Positions 14,208 through 14,675 of a stretch of 14,675 bases of DNA are shown here, one piece after another. Position numbers and translations under genes: made by a program. Under the pieces are notes generated by a model, which was not told the origin of the DNA, did not search any database, and was given only the letters and a program-made list of their open reading frames with translations. Numbering within the stretch: position 1 is the stretch's first letter; each line of letters opens with the position of its first letter. The stretch is from Methanomassiliicoccus sp. Its GTDB lineage: Archaea; Thermoplasmatota; Thermoplasmata; Methanomassiliicoccales; JACIVX01. Location of the stretch: contig DYTM01000003.1 of assembly GCA_020725985.1 (NCBI GenBank), positions 3,478 through 18,152 of the forward strand. Reading direction: 5' to 3'.

Positions 14208-14675
14208 CTAAGAATAGCGTTGTCGCCTTAAAAGATATAGCATTTCCTCCTGTAGCCTTCTCTGTCTTCCCTGCATGTCCGCAAGGAGTGCCAACACGAT
14301 AAATATTACGCCGACGAGAGAGAGAGTTCCAGCCAGTGTGATAAGCGAAGTGAAAGGCGTCGTCATGCCCGTCACGAGCCAGTTCGCAAGAACGAGTAAG
14401 AACATGGCGATGCCGGGAACAAGGAAGAGCAGACTGAATGCGGTGAAGAACCTCAATGGATGGTTGTCTCTTTCAGTCTGGACTATGATCTTCATTGCCC
14501 TGAGTCCATAGTATATAGGATTCCTTACGACCCTTGACTTCCCGTTACCCCTTGGGAGTATCCTGACGGGAATCTCGATGACCTTCATGTTCTTGCTCAC
14601 GAGGTCAAGGAAGACTTCCTGGGTATATGTGAATCTGCCGAAAACCGTCAATCGAAGCAAGGCCTCTTTCGAGTA
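14208..14675 (-). CDS. Glycosyltransferase family 2, C-terminal part with two membrane helices (5' truncated)
   Basis: The frame is open to the right edge of the window. Codons before the TTG at 14660 read Y-S-K-E-A, so the real start lies outside. About 155 residues remain. YSKEALLRLTVFGRFTYTQE, the segment VIEIPVRILPRGNGKSRVVRN and the following amphipathic stretch match the end of the catalytic domain of DPM1-like GT2 enzymes, where E-I-P-V and G-x-S-R are conserved. Two hydrophobic helices follow (FFTAFSLLFLVPGIAMFLL and LITLAGTLSLVGVIFIVLAL), then a basic, glutamine-rich tail ending RRQRYS. This two-helix tail is typical of polyprenyl-phosphate-glycan GT2 proteins in archaeal N-glycan or exopolysaccharide loci. 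Stop is TAG, with its bases in a small CGCTA-AGAA-TAGCG hairpin (14206-14219). It lies 22 bp before the dehydrogenase. Confidence 0.85.
   Translation of the reverse strand, partial: YSKEALLRLTVFGRFTYTQEVFLDLVSKNMKVIEIPVRILPRGNGKSRVVRNPIYYGLRAMKIIVQTERDNHPLRFFTAFSLLFLVPGIAMFLLVLANWLVTGMTTPFTSLITLAGTLSLVGVIFIVLALLADMQGRQRRLQEEMLYLLRRQRYS

Noticed and set aside
14206..14219. CGCTA-AGAA-TAGCG hairpin as a transcription terminator between the partial GT2 and the dehydrogenase
   Set aside because: The stem is only 5 bp, no T-run follows, and it overlaps a stop codon 22 bp from the next start, which suggests one operon.

Overview
The window looks archaeal, most likely a high-GC euryarchaeote. A Thermoplasmatota-like affiliation is my guess, not something the sequence proves. 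The evidence is a two-ring Cdc48/VAT-type unfoldase with aromatic pore residues in both rings, an archaeal-type DUF89 protein, a dolichyl-phosphate-sugar synthase with a membrane tail, a tandem-ACT protein, and BRE/TATA-like promoter elements placed about 25-30 nt before several start codons. Most of the window is about 60-70% G+C by hand counts of single rows. The right end drops to about 42-52%.

Left part (1-4646): a truncated RimI-like GNAT acetyltransferase converges on the cdc48-type gene (minus strand). Divergent from cdc48 is a two-gene unit: a DUF89/ARMT1-type phosphatase and a dipeptide-epimerase-like enolase-superfamily enzyme overlapping by 8 nt. The DUF89 gene carries one in-frame TAG codon at 2999-3001, and the protein family resumes in the same frame right after it. 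This is either a nonsense mutation or error, or a pyrrolysine/readthrough codon.

Middle part (4787-7210): a sugar-1-phosphate nucleotidyltransferase with a beta-helix tail, an EamA/DMT-family permease with an apparently leaderless GTG start, and a small tandem-ACT protein on the minus strand. The ACT gene's Shine-Dalgarno lies in the loop of a perfect 7-bp inverted repeat.

Right part (7304-14675): a surface-glycan region. On the plus strand, a rhamnosyltransferase-like GT2, a multi-pass GT-C mannosyltransferase-like enzyme and a secreted or anchored protein of unknown family with five N-glycosylation sequons overlap head to tail. On the minus strand are a GT2, a Dol-P-sugar synthase-like GT2 with a membrane tail, a UDP-sugar 6-dehydrogenase and the C-terminal part of another GT2 with two membrane helices. 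Inferred division of labour: the nucleotidyltransferase and dehydrogenase make activated sugars, the Dol-P-sugar synthase loads a lipid carrier, the GT2s build the glycan on the cytoplasmic face, and the GT-C enzyme adds sugars outside.

I saw no tRNA, rRNA, CRISPR array, insertion sequence or origin. The longest stretch without a gene is the 140 bp at 4647-4786.
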